Origin: Polynucleobacter alcilacus
GTDB lineage: Bacteria > Pseudomonadota > Gammaproteobacteria > Burkholderiales > Burkholderiaceae
Direction: 5' to 3'
Assembly (NCBI RefSeq): GCF_018881545.1
Contig: NZ_JACVQD010000001.1
Location: forward strand, 1,702,039 to 1,766,038
DNA: 64,000 nt
Every line of letters starts with the position of its first letter. Positions within the stretch are counted from its first letter, which is position 1. Under the pieces are notes generated by a model, which saw nothing but the letters and a program-made list of their open reading frames with translations, searched no databases and had not been told where the DNA came from. Positions 63,177 through 64,000 of this stretch are shown here, one piece after another. The translations under genes and the position numbers were made by a program.

Positions 63177-64000
63177 ATGGAAAATCACGACGATATCCTT
63201 GCTGAATTCATCCTGGAGGCTCGGGAAATAATCGATCAATTGGATGTCGATTTTGTGCGCTTTGAGGAAAACCCGAATGACCCATCATTGGTGGGGAATA
63301 TTTTCCGAGGATTGCATACCCTAAAGGGCAGTAGTGGCTTCTTTTCCCTCAAGCGGTTCGAAACCCTTTCCCATGCCGGGGAGTCTTTATTGGGAAAAAT
63401 TCGCTCAGGTCAAATTACCTTAGATTTGGCTAAATCGAGTAACTTATTAAAGATGAACGATGTTCTTCGTCAGATCATTGAGCATGTTGAAAGCCATCAT
63501 GTTGAACCAGCGGGTAATGACCAGGAGCTAATTAATAGCTTGATGGGGATGGCCAATCCAGATAGTCAAGATGTAAAGTCCTCAGTTCAGCACGAAGATA
63601 TAGCACAAGCATCAACACCTTCCCTGGATGCGGAAGAGCCTGTTGAGCCTCAAGATCTCTCAGAGCTTGAGGTAAATCCTGCTCCAGGACAGGGAGTGGT
63701 TGTGCCCGTCAAAGTGGCTCCAGATATTCTGGATAAATTAATGAATATTGCCAGTGAAATGGTATTAGCGCGTAATCGCCTCTTGCCTTTCTCGCAGCAA
63801 TCTACCGACAAGTTATTTACTAGTGCGGTACGAAGTATTGATATGCTCACTTTGGAATTGCAAGAGCGCATGATGAAAATGCGAATGCAGCCGATTTTCC
63901 ATATTTGGGCAAAATTTCCTCGCCTAGTCCGAGATGTTTCTTTGGAATGCCACAAAAAAGTCAGATTACTCCAAGAAGGATCTGAAACAGAGTTGGATCG
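63177..64000 (+). CDS. cheA: CheA-type chemotaxis histidine kinase (partial, runs off the window)
   Basis: The first 274 codons are visible, reading without stop to the window end. The HPt (P1) domain carries His47 in FRGLHTLKGSSGFF. An acidic linker follows (about 130-175), then the P3 dimerisation region KVAPDILDKLMNIASEMVLARNRL, and the start of P4 at MQPIFHIWAKFPRLVRDVS. The usual P2 domain seems absent or very short. ATG at 63177 is followed directly by ENHDDILAEFILEAREIID; an overlapping ATG at 63156 is in another frame. It lies opposite the MCP gene, consistent with one chemosensory locus. Confidence 0.88.
   Translation, partial: MENHDDILAEFILEAREIIDQLDVDFVRFEENPNDPSLVGNIFRGLHTLKGSSGFFSLKRFETLSHAGESLLGKIRSGQITLDLAKSSNLLKMNDVLRQIIEHVESHHVEPAGNDQELINSLMGMANPDSQDVKSSVQHEDIAQASTPSLDAEEPVEPQDLSELEVNPAPGQGVVVPVKVAPDILDKLMNIASEMVLARNRLLPFSQQSTDKLFTSAVRSIDMLTLELQERMMKMRMQPIFHIWAKFPRLVRDVSLECHKKVRLLQEGSETELD

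Noticed and set aside
1..64000. CRISPR arrays, insertion sequences, prophage or rRNA
   Set aside because: No regularly spaced repeats with spacers, no transposase or phage genes, and no rRNA motifs were found.

Overview
The window looks like a chromosomal segment of a free-living betaproteobacterium of the Burkholderiaceae, most like Polynucleobacter. This rests on recognised gene content and order (era-recO-pdxJ-acpS-nagZ, rpsF-priB-rpsR-rplI-dnaB, alaA-hom-thrC-moeA-moaD-moaE, iscRSUA-hscBA-fdx), on moderate base composition, short intergenic gaps and many 4-bp ATGA overlaps. No database search was run. No rRNA, insertion sequence, prophage or CRISPR array was seen. The only clear mobile element is an intein inside dnaB.

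Layout. 1-3106 (+): end of era, recO, pdxJ, acpS, nagZ. 3136-5931 (-): a GNAT acetyltransferase, efp and earP (the enzyme that rhamnosylates EF-P on Arg32). 5930-9301 (+): uvrC, pgsA, tRNA-Gly, tRNA-Cys and a lipoprotein. 9361-11200: divergent lexA and asparaginase. 11262-15333 (+): rpsF-priB-rpsR-rplI, then intein-split dnaB. 15431-18761: a small secreted repeat protein (-) and a large autotransporter (+). 18803-28865 (-): an NlpC/P60 lipoprotein, phoH, a bcp-type peroxiredoxin, and an L-Ara4N lipid A modification operon (arnD, arnA as two genes, arnC, arnB, arnT) headed by a Mth938-like gene. 28945-34978 (+): alaA, hom, thrC, then moeA-moaD-moaE. 35014-39011 (+): a secreted carboxylesterase and an unusual pair made of a TRAP-type solute-binding protein and a membrane HD-GYP protein. 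39021-45400: a GIY-YIG protein, clpB behind a heat-shock-type promoter, an MFS transporter, aceA and a HIT protein. 45492-48426 (+): two CoA-transferase subunits, a thiolase-like protein without the usual nucleophilic cysteine, and a DUF35 partner. 48598-53347: a winged-helix regulator, then (-) DUF1841, nth, rnfB-like, phaZ and tyrB. 53506-61188 (+): uvrB and the complete isc cluster behind a candidate type-1 IscR box. 61400-64000: an MCP (-) and the start of a CheA-type kinase (+).

Most of the window is housekeeping. The points most worth a second look are: the DnaB intein, which has the residue signature of class 3 inteins and keeps both LAGLIDADG motifs; a lexA promoter/SOS box placed so that the mRNA should be leaderless; the TRAP-binding-protein/HD-GYP pair; the thiolase-like/DUF35/CoA-transferase cluster; and a phoH terminator that lies inside the signal-peptide codons of the next gene. 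No stretch without a gene exceeds 300 bases; the longest gaps (43258-43539 and 20961-21195) are described as features.
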